A DNA stretch of 39,035 nucleotides from a virus. The notes below the pieces were generated by a model. The model saw only the letters and a program-made list of their open reading frames with translations, was not told the DNA's origin and made no database searches. The translations under genes were made by a program, and so were the position numbers. Numbering within the stretch: position 1 is the first letter of the stretch; each line of letters starts with the position of its first letter. Positions 17,044-26,063 of the stretch are shown one piece after another. The stretch is from IMG/VR virus record IMGVR_UViG_3300037847_002694, positions 1-39,035 of that record; one strand, written 5' to 3'.

Positions 17044-18729
17044 TTAATATATACTAAAGTAGTTGTTGATGTCAGTTTCGATGTTGCTTTTGTTTGCCGA
17101 TTGATCTGAATCCCAAATCACTAACTCTTGATAGTTACCATTGGATCCAAAGTCAGGACTGTCAGTACCTCGCGTTCCAACTGACAAATTGGTCCAATCC
17201 ACGGTTCCCGCGTTTCTTGTCGTTACGGCTGCACCGTCTTGTGCAAATTCAGAGTTTGCACCATCCCACACGCTATAAAACAAGTGCTGAGATGTGTCGT
17301 GCGCTTGGCCTGTGTTGGCCAACAAGGGGGATTGCATCCACCAATTTGTGGTCCTGCGGATAAATCCGCCCTTGACACCTGTGAGATCGCGAGAGCCAAA
17401 GATAGTTGAGAAAGTGTCCGAACCTCCGTTGCTGGTCATCACGAGCGTACTTGTAAATGGCTGATTAATAGAAAAGTCCACATCACCAAGTTTGTCATGG
17501 TCAAACTTTAACGCAGGCTTACCGTTCTCAGTAATAACTGAAGTTCCGTTATATATCTGAGGCTGGTTTGCGCTATTCGTTTGGTCTACGTTTCTGCCAT
17601 TGGTGCTCTGGTCCCACCACCGCGTGACGTATCCGTTGGCAGTACCGCAAAAATTAGAAATAGCAGTAGTGTCCAAATCGCCGTTCGAGTCAAAGCCGAT
17701 GTTGCGCTCCTCGTTATCGGAGTCCCTGCGAATTTTCAAGCAGAATATAGCCTTGTTACTCAACTGACGCACGGAATAGGCAGCGACGGCTCCCGTGTAT
17801 GTTGAAAGCAGTCCCGAAGTCGGGGAATCTTTGGGCTGGTATATTAAATACTTCGAGTTGATGTTAGATTCAATACCAGTTACATTACTGGATTGATCAG
17901 ACTGGTACAGAATTATTTCTTGGAAACGAGTTGTTAATGGAGCATTCTGCCCGTACCCCCTACTATACAGTTTACTAATAGTACCAGACACCGAAGTAAA
18001 TGGCGACGTGTCAGGAACGTCGATCGCATTTACTCGTGCGTCGAGTTTGCTGTTGTTGCTCATCGCATATATGAGATTGGGAAATCCCATTTGCATCGTT
18101 GAGGCTCCAGCTATATCGATTACGCCCTCTGTAGGATGAAGAAATTGTACTTTACCAAACCTCTCCAACACTAGATTGTGCTGGTTACTAAAATTGTTGC
18201 CTAAAACCCACGCAAAATTTCCGCTGTTTTGCTTATTGACAATAAAATATGCCAGATTTTTAGTAGTCTGCGATATGGTAGAAGATAGGTCCATGTGACC
18301 ACCAGCCACTGCTGGCTCTTGTTCTAGGGTGATAACCGATGAGCCATCGTATATCGTCGGTTGATTCCCCGCTGCACTTTGTGTAGCGTCATTTCCGTTA
18401 GATGACTGGTCATACCACGTCACTACTCGACCTACCGATCCGTTGCAAAACGAAGAAAGAGAAGCCAAATCCAGGTCTCCGTTGCTGTCAAAATTAATAT
18501 CACTCTCTGTGTTGCCGCCTTCTTCTCTAACCCTTATGGCCGCACCAGAATATGATGTCGAAAGCTTTCTTAAAGAGAAGGCTACAACAGCTCCAGAATA
18601 GTCATCTAAAAGAAGGTTTGACCCTCCAGACTGTCTAGAGCCACCAGAACCACTACCACCCTGCCTAGCAGATGAACTAACTACTATGACATTACCGCCT
18701 CTTGTAATTGCAAGTCCACTTCCAATCAT
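17044..18729 (-). CDS. Tail/head fibre with two tandem GH54/ConA-like domains
   Basis: A 561-residue protein: a Gly/Ser-rich linker (to ~residue 40), then two homologous ~250-residue domains. Each has 'YSGAVVAFSLRKLS / YTGAVAAYSVRQLS', 'FDSNGDLD', 'SFC/NFC', 'TWYDQSSNGNDATQ / RWWDQSTNGRNVDQ', 'NQPxIY', and ends 'QE-I/V-x4-DQSxN'. The '(Y/W)DQS-NG-N/R-x-x-Q' core matches the jelly-roll of the alpha-L-arabinofuranosidase B family (GH54-type catalytic fold). I could not identify the catalytic acids, so a glycan-binding receptor-recognition role fits better than hydrolysis. Placement among fibre genes supports this. Confidence 0.7.
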   Translation of the reverse strand: MIGSGLAITRGGNVIVVSSSARQGGSGSGGSRQSGGSNLLLDDYSGAVVAFSLRKLSTSYSGAAIRVREEGGNTESDINFDSNGDLDLASLSSFCNGSVGRVVTWYDQSSNGNDATQSAAGNQPTIYDGSSVITLEQEPAVAGGHMDLSSTISQTTKNLAYFIVNKQNSGNFAWVLGNNFSNQHNLVLERFGKVQFLHPTEGVIDIAGASTMQMGFPNLIYAMSNNSKLDARVNAIDVPDTSPFTSVSGTISKLYSRGYGQNAPLTTRFQEIILYQSDQSSNVTGIESNINSKYLIYQPKDSPTSGLLSTYTGAVAAYSVRQLSNKAIFCLKIRRDSDNEERNIGFDSNGDLDTTAISNFCGTANGYVTRWWDQSTNGRNVDQTNSANQPQIYNGTSVITENGKPALKFDHDKLGDVDFSINQPFTSTLVMTSNGGSDTFSTIFGSRDLTGVKGGFIRRTTNWWMQSPLLANTGQAHDTSQHLFYSVWDGANSEFAQDGAAVTTRNAGTVDWTNLSVGTRGTDSPDFGSNGNYQELVIWDSDQSANKSNIETDINNYFSIY

Positions 18730-18911
18730 GAGTGATTAACTATTTTAAAATTAGCCTTTTCTACAGCCCCAGGATGAGGCTTATATTCACCTTTCATCAA
18801 GAAGTATCTACCACGATCCTGCATCCAATGGTATCCACTGGGGGCAGGAACGGACATGCTCTTATTGCTTACATTGAGCTTGCCTCCTTTATTTTTCTTG
18901 ACAGTGTTCAC
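18726..18911 (-). CDS. Small basic KGGK protein
   Basis: A 61-residue protein starting with GTG (GTGA overlap with the previous TGA): MNTVKKNKGGKLNVSNKS, then 'SGYHWMQDRGRYFLMKGEYKPHPGA'. The GYHWM...LMKGxYKPHPGA pattern recurs, in my recollection, in small proteins of aquatic phages with unknown function. It carries the KKxKGGK motif noted as a recurrent element. It ends in ATGA overlap with the double-domain fibre. Confidence 0.55.
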   Translation of the reverse strand: MNTVKKNKGGKLNVSNKSMSVPAPSGYHWMQDRGRYFLMKGEYKPHPGAVEKANFKIVNHS

Positions 18912-19114
18912 TGAACCTGATTCTTTGCCAGCAAAAGCTTGATCTCCTGAAGTTCCTTGAGTAAGGTCTCTATGTTGGCTTTTAAGTCACCATGATCCAT
19001 CTCCAGTACCTTAACCCTGGATTTAAGAGTCGTGAAGTCATTTTGAAACTTCAACCACATGCCTATAATGGCACCAACAATGCTTAGAAGCTCAAATTGA
19101 GTAAGTGTATCCAT
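18908..19114 (-). CDS. Small membrane-anchored coiled-coil protein (holin-like candidate)
   Basis: Starting at ATG 19114 gives 68 residues. A GTG 21 bases upstream would overlap the preceding gene. Residues ~5-22 (QFELLSIVGAIIGMWLKF) form one apolar segment. The rest is an amphipathic coiled coil (LKSRVKVLEMDHGDLKANIE ... LLKELQEIKLLLAK). One TM plus a C-terminal coiled coil resembles XhlA-type or small phage holin accessory proteins. The endolysin, however, is 16 kb away, so a lysis role is only a possibility. Confidence 0.5.
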   Translation of the reverse strand: MDTLTQFELLSIVGAIIGMWLKFQNDFTTLKSRVKVLEMDHGDLKANIETLLKELQEIKLLLAKNQVQ

Positions 19115-19122
19115 GTGAACTA

Positions 19123-19431
19123 TTAGCAATTCCACTTTCTAAGTGATTTGTTGATTCTTGAGTTAGGGTCACGAGCCGTTTTGGCACTAGTAAGGCGCTT
19201 CTTCATCCCCGTCATTCTTGCGCAAAAAGACTTTCTTCTATTGGCCGCCTTGCTACCTTTCTTCAGCTTAGACGGCTTTGTAGTAACAGCAGTCTTGAGT
19301 TTGCTGCCAGGATTTGCACGACGATATGAAGCAACACCTTTTTTATTTAGACCACCAGAGGCACTCTTGCCTTCCTTTCTGGTCCACGCAGGAGTTTTGC
19401 CTCCTTTTTTGTAGGATTTGTTACACTTCAT
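19123..19431 (-). CDS. Small basic KKGGK protein (DUF6321-like)
   Basis: A 102-residue, very basic protein: MKCNKSYKKGGKTPAWTRKE, then 'GGLNKKGVASYRR', 'RRKSFCARMTGMKKRLTSAK' and a final 'SLRKWNC'. This combination is familiar from marine phages and is, to my memory, DUF6321. Function is unknown. Three Cys residues and the KKGGK motif are notable. A TATATTTG box ends exactly 4 nt before the ATG, implying its own, possibly leaderless, transcript. Confidence 0.65.
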   Translation of the reverse strand: MKCNKSYKKGGKTPAWTRKEGKSASGGLNKKGVASYRRANPGSKLKTAVTTKPSKLKKGSKAANRRKSFCARMTGMKKRLTSAKTARDPNSRINKSLRKWNC

Positions 19432-19435
19432 TTTA

Positions 19436-19443
19436 CAAATATA
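19436..19443 (-). promoter_or_regulatory. Putative promoter: TATATTTG 4 nt before ATG
   Basis: TATATTTG on the minus strand ends 4 nt upstream of the ATG at 19431. A TTG lies 17 nt further upstream (within TCTTGG), close to the Bacteroidota -33 position. Transcription would begin at or next to the start codon. Confidence 0.55.
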
Positions 19444-19446
19444 ATA

Positions 19447-19818
19447 CTATGTAATTATACCAAGAAGCTCTAGTTCCTCATACGTTTTAAGGTCCATATT
19501 ACTTGGTTGTATTTGAGAAAACGAAATAGTATCTCCGTTATTGAAGGATTTCAACTTTTCAGTTTTTTCCTCCTCAGAGATAGAAAAGGAGTTTAAGAAA
19601 TCTGAAATCTTGCTTTTATCAGATATTTCAAGCTCATAGTATGTTTTTACCCCCAGCAATGATTCTGTTTCTGCAACAAACACTGGAAAAACATTCCAGT
19701 CATCATACTCTTCTGTAGGGTTTCTATTCACAGACAAATACAAACACCTACTAATGTTTAGCATTTTGGCCTCAGTGTCTATATCTGGATTGTATGAAGA
19801 TACAGCGTATAGTATCAT
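19447..19818 (-). CDS. Small acidic partner of the adjacent fibre gene, unknown
   Basis: A 123-residue protein (MILYAVSSYNPDIDTEAKML) with no membrane segment. It contains a helical acidic region (SKISDFLNSFSISEEEKTEK) and ends LKTYEELELLGIIT. It starts by ATGA overlap with the 315-residue GH54/ConA-like fibre gene. Along with 16631-17041, it forms a pattern of lectin-like fibre followed by a small acidic gene, suggesting assembly factors. It looks more AT-rich than the head genes. No family recognised. Confidence 0.45.
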   Translation of the reverse strand: MILYAVSSYNPDIDTEAKMLNISRCLYLSVNRNPTEEYDDWNVFPVFVAETESLLGVKTYYELEISDKSKISDFLNSFSISEEEKTEKLKSFNNGDTISFSQIQPSNMDLKTYEELELLGIIT

Positions 19819-20762
19819 GGTATAGAGTAATATGTGTCTATGTCACTTTCTATAGACGATCTATTTGATGACTGATCACCGTTCCAAAGTATAACTTCCT
19901 GCATATTTCCAGTAAAGTAAGCCCCTGGGGCAACCCCATGAACGTTGCTACATATGGCTATCTCGTGAGCCCCTGTTTTCAAAGTTCCAGTATAACTGCT
20001 GCTTCCGTTGCTAGATGAGTTTACAAGTGCCTCTATTGTGCCAGAAGATGTAGCATAAGATGAAATCTGCATTTGAGTGTTAGTGCTTATAGCGGCGGTA
20101 TTATCAGCAAAGTTAGATTGAGAAGTATTAAACACCACAATACGCGCCGTACCCCCGTTTGCAGAACCTGTTCTTAGGTACTGTGCTATTCTAACCCTGT
20201 TTGTAGCAGGAACGTTATATGAGTCGTCTTGATTCAATATAGACGCATTAGAAATACTAGAGCTTGTCTTGATAACGCTGGTTCCGTAAAAACTACCCGT
20301 ATGAACAGTGTTAGAAGCAATAACTAGTCTGTCTCCACCATCGAACGAAGCAGCTGCTTTACCGTTTACATTCAACATGTTTCCAGACTGGAAGATCATA
20401 GGCATCTGTGAAGTAGAGGTTTGAGAGGCATGTCTGTTATTTCCAGACTGATCATACCATTTCGAAATCCTGCCTATACCAGTTCCGCAATGAGATGATA
20501 TTGCTGAAGTGTCTACATATCCAGAAGAAAAACCAATAGTCTGAGTTATTCCATTGCTGTTGATTACATCAATGCAATTTGTAGCAGACCCAGAGAGTTG
20601 TCTAAAGCTAAAAGCTAGAGAAGCCCCACTGTATGTATCAAGAAAGTAAGTTACCGAGCTAAATCCCTGACCGCTTATATTAGAGATATTAGACTTGAGT
20701 ACAGAGTCAACGTTTTTTATATTTGACTCACTAACGCCTGATAGCTTTGATATGTCTGGCAT
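19815..20762 (-). CDS. Fibre protein with one GH54/ConA-like domain
   Basis: A 315-residue protein: ~45 residues of N-terminal helix/linker, then one domain homologous to those in the 561-residue fibre ('YSGASLAFSFRQLS', 'SSHCG', 'KWYDQSGNNRHASQ', C-terminal 'QEVILWNGDQSSNRSSIESD'). The fold relates to the arabinofuranosidase B jelly-roll. Catalytic acids were not identified, so surface-glycan binding is the likely role. It overlaps both neighbours (TAATG upstream, ATGA downstream) and sits in the fibre cluster. Its sequence is Ser/Asn/Thr-rich. Confidence 0.65.
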   Translation of the reverse strand: MPDISKLSGVSESNIKNVDSVLKSNISNISGQGFSSVTYFLDTYSGASLAFSFRQLSGSATNCIDVINSNGITQTIGFSSGYVDTSAISSHCGTGIGRISKWYDQSGNNRHASQTSTSQMPMIFQSGNMLNVNGKAAASFDGGDRLVIASNTVHTGSFYGTSVIKTSSSISNASILNQDDSYNVPATNRVRIAQYLRTGSANGGTARIVVFNTSQSNFADNTAAISTNTQMQISSYATSSGTIEALVNSSSNGSSSYTGTLKTGAHEIAICSNVHGVAPGAYFTGNMQEVILWNGDQSSNRSSIESDIDTYYSIP

Positions 20763-22138
20763 TACACAGTAAGTTCAATCCAGTCAGGTGATGGGTTGAA
20801 ATACATCAAGTCAGAAGTAGCGTTCAAGGTGTACCCCATGACCCTCACCACGTCCCCGTTTCCGCTAGGAGCGGTTTCAGTGACTTCACCAGCATTGGTC
20901 GAGAGATACACTACAGATCCCACAGTACCGAGATTAGAAGAGCTGACACCGTACCCTCTAAGCAATACACCTGCCGTAGTAGGGTTTGTTCCCAACGCCA
21001 TGCCTATGAGGCCGCTTGCAGTAGAAACAGCGTCTGCGTCTGCTGCCTGCCAGCTACCCGAACTGGTGTAGTAGTAAACGCTACCTGCAGTCAAATTATC
21101 TCCCGACTGACCGATGTATACAATCTCACCAGAAGCCTCTCCATCTGTATCAAGACCAGTAGTGCTAGGGTAGTAGCTGGTAGTCGTGTCTTTGTCTATA
21201 GTCAGAGTTCCAGCGGTATCGTTGTAAGTAACCGTAATGTCTTCGCCCCCCACTATAAGACCACTTACAAAGTCCTCTATTTCTTCTTGTGTTCTTTGAT
21301 CTGCAGCAATAGTAATAGATCCATCGCCATTGGTGATAGTGATGTTAGAGCCAGCGGTCAGGTTCTGAGGCTCATACTTACTTGAAGTAGCATTGTATAT
21401 GAGAACGTCACCTGCAGCAGCAGAAATAGTATCATCCACATCTGTGAGTCGGTTTATTGTTCCTCCTACTGAAACTGTAGCTATACCAGTAGTTCCAGTT
21501 GCGGCACATAGACCGCCTGTAAATCTGATAGATGTTACGTCTGTGATGATCGTACTTGTGTCGTTATCTCTTACGTTGTTAATCTTGGTGTCGGTATTAA
21601 CAGAGGGCTGCAAGGATATTCCAGATCCGTCAGTGTGAGTGAGGACGTAACCATCTTGTCCCGCCCCAACACTCTGGTCCGCGTCGAACGTAAAGTTCCC
21701 GATCAATACGTTTCCAGTACCGTTGGGGTCAATGGTAATGTTTCCGTTAGACGTGCTGGTAATAGAGTTACCATTTACGTCGAGGTTACCTCCAAGCTGA
21801 GGGGTGGTATCCTGACTAACTTCAGTGAACGTAGAAAGCTCGGACCAATTTCCGTGAACAGCATCCCAGTCGGTGTCCGCAACATACTCTCCACTGATTT
21901 TGTTTCCGCTATCTCCTCCAGTATATATGTATGCCTTGGTAGTTCCATTTCCGTCAGCATCTTTTACTATAGCGATGTATCCGTTGATACGAGGTGTAAC
22001 ACCGCCAGCGCCGCCAGGAAGATCATCCCTATCTGATATAGTATCAAATATTCCGATACCCTGAACCTGCTTTACGTCTAAGGCAAGAACAAACGAAGCC
22101 GCCGTGTTGTTAGATATCGCTGAACCAAATCCAGGCAT
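20762..22138 (-). CDS. Tail fibre / fibre-tip protein
   Basis: A 458-residue protein. It contains beta-helix-like Asn/Thr/Ile repeats (NGNSITSTSNGNITIDPNGT, 'GSNITITNGDGSITIAADQ') and a shared structural motif 'VLIGNFTFDADQSVGAGQDG'. Its C-terminal ~130 residues ('SEGEIVYIGQSGDNLTAGSV'-type strand, then 'GLIGMALGTNPTTAGVLLRG') recall the DUF2190-type jelly-roll found in phage fibre or cement proteins. It lies directly after the collagen/Ig fibre with TAATG overlap. It probably forms the outer part of a fibre, inferred from order and composition. Confidence 0.6.
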   Translation of the reverse strand: MPGFGSAISNNTAASFVLALDVKQVQGIGIFDTISDRDDLPGGAGGVTPRINGYIAIVKDADGNGTTKAYIYTGGDSGNKISGEYVADTDWDAVHGNWSELSTFTEVSQDTTPQLGGNLDVNGNSITSTSNGNITIDPNGTGNVLIGNFTFDADQSVGAGQDGYVLTHTDGSGISLQPSVNTDTKINNVRDNDTSTIITDVTSIRFTGGLCAATGTTGIATVSVGGTINRLTDVDDTISAAAGDVLIYNATSSKYEPQNLTAGSNITITNGDGSITIAADQRTQEEIEDFVSGLIVGGEDITVTYNDTAGTLTIDKDTTTSYYPSTTGLDTDGEASGEIVYIGQSGDNLTAGSVYYYTSSGSWQAADADAVSTASGLIGMALGTNPTTAGVLLRGYGVSSSNLGTVGSVVYLSTNAGEVTETAPSGNGDVVRVMGYTLNATSDLMYFNPSPDWIELTV

Positions 22139-25100
22139 TAGCTATTGAGTATATTGTTGTTTTTATTGTTTTCCGTGTTCTGCTGTACACCTATAGTTCT
22201 AAGTATAATGTACTCCATCTCTTCCGTAGAGTCTGGATTACTGGCTACATTTACATTCACGCCAATTATATAGTGACTAGACCCCCCAGGAAGAATAGGG
22301 TTATCCATAGGGTTTCCAGAGCTATCGTTTGCTCCAGTAAGGTCATAAAGAGTAGCATTACCTGGCTCCCCAGTTATATTCATCTCAATAGGAGACGTTC
22401 CAGTTGCAGCTCCAGATATATCCTGACCCCCTCCTCCGTCCCAATCAAAGGCCACGCTAGGTATAAAGAAGTAAGCGTACTCACCTTCAAAATCAGAACA
22501 AACCAGATCTAGATCAAGGTTTTGATTCACCCCATTGGCAAAGTCTCCGCCAAGGTTCTCTAGCTGTTCATCATGCTTACCGCTAGTAGATATATCGTAC
22601 AGAGTTTGAGCCTGACCCTCAGTAATGGTTTGTATATACTGATTGCTGCTAAGAACCATCTTTCCTCTCGCCTTCCTAATCTTGAATACCGTGCTCTCTT
22701 CGTCAGCAGTATTAGAAGAGTTGTCCGTCCACTGATTCTTGTCATCCCAGACCTTGATCACATACTGGTAATCTGTTCCAAGGGTGGCGTTTGATTCATC
22801 ATTGTCAGAAGGCGCGTTGGTGGGGGTCCAGTATCCAGTCAGGTCAGACTCACTTCCAGTGCTTGACATCGTAACACCATCCCAGCCCGTCAATGCCGTG
22901 GCCGTTTCAATAGACCAATCGGACACGTCTGTACCTCTTTTTCTGTACACATAGATTCTATCGAGGTCTACGTATACATTTTGGTACTCGTAGTTTTTCG
23001 TGATTGGCCTCTTCACCCTGAATCTCAATACGCTACTTGCGTCAGCAAACTCTCTGCTAGAGTTGTTTATAAACGAAGTTGCTCCTGAGCTATCAGAAAC
23101 GTAAACTCTGTCAAAAGCATTGTCGTTATCTTCGTTTTGAATCTGAGGGGCCTCGTAACTCCTGTACCAGAACTTGATTGCATCGTTATCCGACACGTTG
23201 ACCTCATCATCGTCTCTCTTGACGTTGGTCGTAACCTGAAGCCTAATCCTCTTGTTGCTTTGACCATCACTAGTCACCGAGATAATTGGACTCTTACTAA
23301 AGGACATAGTGGGCCCCGATTCTGTTTGAGAAGATCCTATGTTTGTCCAGCCCCCGTCAGTTCCTATTTGATACTGAAGCTGCCCCGTGATCTCAACATC
23401 GTTAGCGTGATTCGGGTTGGTAACAGTGGCCGTGAAGGTCACCTGCTCAGAAGTGTCCAAATACGGCAGTATGTCTATACTGGAGTCATAGTTAGAAATG
23501 ACCGCCTCAGAAGTAATACTGGCGTATCGCTCTACCTCATTAGACTCTTTGGTAACTACGTTCGCGGGGGAGTCCGTGTCCGTGTACGTAGCCACAACCT
23601 TGTACCTGTACGCATATACGCTCGTGAAGTTGTGGTTCCTGGACTCGGATAGTTGATCAGAGTTTGCGTTTGCCACAGGCGTTGTAGCAGTTCCTATTGG
23701 AACCCAATTACTCCAATCTGAATTCGGGTTAAGCTTGGTGCTTATATGAAGCCTTAGAGACACAGTGGTGCCAATAAGCGGGCCATTGGCATTCGTGCAA
23801 TCTCCAGTAACTATAATGCCTGCTACGATAGGGTCATTGTCTACAGAGGCAGGTACAGATATTGTCGGGTTGGCATGAGCCACAGTAACAGACTCGTATT
23901 GAAGTGTATTACTTTCTTCTTCCGACCCAATGTTTGTGTTTCCGTCATACTCTTGAAACTGCACGAAAGCCTTGTAGAACCTGTCTTCGTTTATTGTATG
24001 AGTCTTCACTATATGTGTCTCGTCATGAGTTGGGGAGGCCCCAGTCTCGTTTTGAGATGTAGATCCAACAATAACTACGTTTTGAGTAAACGCCGAATTA
24101 GTGGCTTCTTTTATTGTGACATCCGCCACAGCCCCATAAACAGAGTTCGCATTACTCACCGTAGCAGTAAAAGTGACAGACTCAGAAGGAGCGTCGTAGT
24201 CGGCTGGCGCGTCTACACCAGCCAAGGTTACCGTCCCAGGTGAGGCTGTGTTGTATACAGGTGCGAACACTACAGGTGTAGTTTCCTGATAGTCTAGATC
24301 GGAGCCCGTAATAAACGTATACCCAGCTGGATTCTGCTGTCTAGACTGCCCCTGTATTTGATACGTCCTGCCTGTTCTTTGATCGACAGGAACTGTAAAG
24401 GTCTGACTTGCAATAGAGCTACCTGAGAGACCAGTTACCGCATCCAGGTTTGTCCACTCTCCGTAGCTCCCCCCGTTTTCTTGAAATCTATACCTCGCCC
24501 TGATGTCTATCGTAGTTCCAAATTCGTGGTTTGGATTGTTACTGCCTACAACGAAATCAACGTCGCCGTTGGCTCCTGAGTAGGTTGAAATAAACCCAGT
24601 AGCTGTGGGAGTTCCGCTATCTATGTTTGGCGTGGGTGCAGAGGCAAGCTGCCTCGTGAAAGACAAAGGAGTACCATTGTCACCATCGCCACTAAACGTG
24701 GTTTCAAGAATATTGTCGCTAGAGTCCTTATATACTGTTTTCGCCCTAACCTGAAACTCTGTGGTGTCGTTATTGGTGAAGTCTATCGTAATGTTCGTGT
24801 CCGAAAGCGTGGGGTTTTGATCGGTACTATCCGTTACCAACGTTGCAAACGTGCTGAACTCATTGTCTACACCAACCCTTTTAGTTTCCAAAGTAACTGT
24901 AGCCTTTACGGGGGCCTCATAATTTGCATTCGTAAGGGTCGTCCTAAACGTTAAGGTGTCATTGGCATCGCCGTCAGATGGTTGCTGGTTTTCTGGCTCT
25001 GTGTTCAGTATCGCTTTATTGTGATCCGTATAAGAAAACAAGGCGTCCACAATTATCTGAAGGGCCGTCTTTGGGTTCTCAGAAGATGCATTGATTGTAA

Positions 25101-25563
25101 AGGCATGCTTTAGCTTGCCAAACACAAAGTTTGCATCAATTAAATCATTGACTTTTGAAGCGACATCCGAAATCTCAGTAATAGAAGAAGGATCAGAAAA
25201 CTTATCTACAACAGAATCAGGGATGTATACTGTAATGTCATCGGTCCTTTTAGACTCTTCAGATCTAAGGTCTCCAGTAGAAAAACCTATACCGTCCTCC
25301 GACTCAAACGTTACAATGCCCGTTTCTGAGTCATAACTACCGCCAGTAAAACCTGACCCAGGAGCACCGTCTTCTCCAGGAGCACCGTCATTCCCTCGAT
25401 CTCCTTTTTCGCCCCTAATACCCTTCTCGGTAACAGTTAGGTCAGCAGCCTTTGACTCTGTAGTCAAGGCAACGTTCTCTACAGTTGTAAGTATAACAGA
25501 AGTACCGCTGGCTTGAGTTACGGTAATTTCAGTTGAGTTCTCAGATGTTACTGTAATAGCCAT
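22138..25563 (-). CDS. Long tail fibre with collagen-like stalk and Ig-like repeats
   Basis: A 1141-residue protein. Residues ~48-71 are eight Gly-X-Y triplets (GIRGEKGDRGNDGAPGEDG...), a short collagen-like trimerisation stretch. A coiled region follows (KVNDLIDANFVFGKLKHAF). Residues ~200-830 hold about five ~115-130-residue beta-sandwich repeats, recognisable by 'V/LTF-x-T/A-T-x-x-N-A/P-N' openings and 'F/Y-x-V-x-A-x-x-Y-x-D' closings, like Ig/FN3-type modules. The final ~250 residues form a separate globular end. This is a typical elongated fibre for host attachment. TAATG overlaps on both sides tie it to the adaptor-like gene before it and the fibre tip after it. Confidence 0.7.
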   Translation of the reverse strand: MAITVTSENSTEITVTQASGTSVILTTVENVALTTESKAADLTVTEKGIRGEKGDRGNDGAPGEDGAPGSGFTGGSYDSETGIVTFESEDGIGFSTGDLRSEESKRTDDITVYIPDSVVDKFSDPSSITEISDVASKVNDLIDANFVFGKLKHAFTINASSENPKTALQIIVDALFSYTDHNKAILNTEPENQQPSDGDANDTLTFRTTLTNANYEAPVKATVTLETKRVGVDNEFSTFATLVTDSTDQNPTLSDTNITIDFTNNDTTEFQVRAKTVYKDSSDNILETTFSGDGDNGTPLSFTRQLASAPTPNIDSGTPTATGFISTYSGANGDVDFVVGSNNPNHEFGTTIDIRARYRFQENGGSYGEWTNLDAVTGLSGSSIASQTFTVPVDQRTGRTYQIQGQSRQQNPAGYTFITGSDLDYQETTPVVFAPVYNTASPGTVTLAGVDAPADYDAPSESVTFTATVSNANSVYGAVADVTIKEATNSAFTQNVVIVGSTSQNETGASPTHDETHIVKTHTINEDRFYKAFVQFQEYDGNTNIGSEEESNTLQYESVTVAHANPTISVPASVDNDPIVAGIIVTGDCTNANGPLIGTTVSLRLHISTKLNPNSDWSNWVPIGTATTPVANANSDQLSESRNHNFTSVYAYRYKVVATYTDTDSPANVVTKESNEVERYASITSEAVISNYDSSIDILPYLDTSEQVTFTATVTNPNHANDVEITGQLQYQIGTDGGWTNIGSSQTESGPTMSFSKSPIISVTSDGQSNKRIRLQVTTNVKRDDDEVNVSDNDAIKFWYRSYEAPQIQNEDNDNAFDRVYVSDSSGATSFINNSSREFADASSVLRFRVKRPITKNYEYQNVYVDLDRIYVYRKRGTDVSDWSIETATALTGWDGVTMSSTGSESDLTGYWTPTNAPSDNDESNATLGTDYQYVIKVWDDKNQWTDNSSNTADEESTVFKIRKARGKMVLSSNQYIQTITEGQAQTLYDISTSGKHDEQLENLGGDFANGVNQNLDLDLVCSDFEGEYAYFFIPSVAFDWDGGGGQDISGAATGTSPIEMNITGEPGNATLYDLTGANDSSGNPMDNPILPGGSSHYIIGVNVNVASNPDSTEEMEYIILRTIGVQQNTENNKNNNILNS

Positions 25564-26063
25564 TAGGAAATAGTTCCGACTTCACTGATGTCTTCCTTTA
25601 CCACAAATGTTCCAGTAATAATGGTTTTTTGCTGAGAATTAGAGTTGTCAAATCTTTGAAGATCATAGACATATCTTCCAGACGGAACGTTTGCCATGTC
25701 GTCTGCATCTACAGAAAACTTAACCACACTGTAGTCGGGATCGTCGGAGTTGGAACTGCCTCGATCTATCAAAAACGTAGCAAAAGCGTCTGTAGTTGAG
25801 GTATCTCCTCGAAGGGGAAGAGCGGGAGAATTAGTCGGGACGGGATCCTCCAGGCCGCCTTGAGCAGGGTCAGTAGTTAAAATAAGACCCTGTCTACCGT
25901 CTGCAGTAGCCTTAGTCCTGACCTGAAAAGAAAAACGATCTTCAGTGATGTTAATCTTTTCGTTTGAAGAGTTCTTAATGGTCAATTCCAAACTAAAAGT
26001 ATCTCCTCTACGACAAACTATATCCAGCCTGGTGGATGTATCAAGGTTGATTTTACTCGCCAT
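25563..26063 (-). CDS. Fibre-base / adaptor-like virion protein
   Basis: A 166-residue protein with the pattern 'LDIVCRRGDTFSLELTIKNSS ... FSFQVRTK ... VKFSVDADDMANVPSGRYVYDLQ ... ITGTFVVKEDIS'. Comparable proteins in many phages precede tail-fibre genes and resemble the N-terminal domain of baseplate upper-type proteins that anchor fibres. It overlaps the end of the portal gene by 11 nt and is followed directly by the long fibre, supporting a fibre-attachment role. Confidence 0.65.
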   Translation of the reverse strand: MASKINLDTSTRLDIVCRRGDTFSLELTIKNSSNEKINITEDRFSFQVRTKATADGRQGLILTTDPAQGGLEDPVPTNSPALPLRGDTSTTDAFATFLIDRGSSNSDDPDYSVVKFSVDADDMANVPSGRYVYDLQRFDNSNSQQKTIITGTFVVKEDISEVGTIS

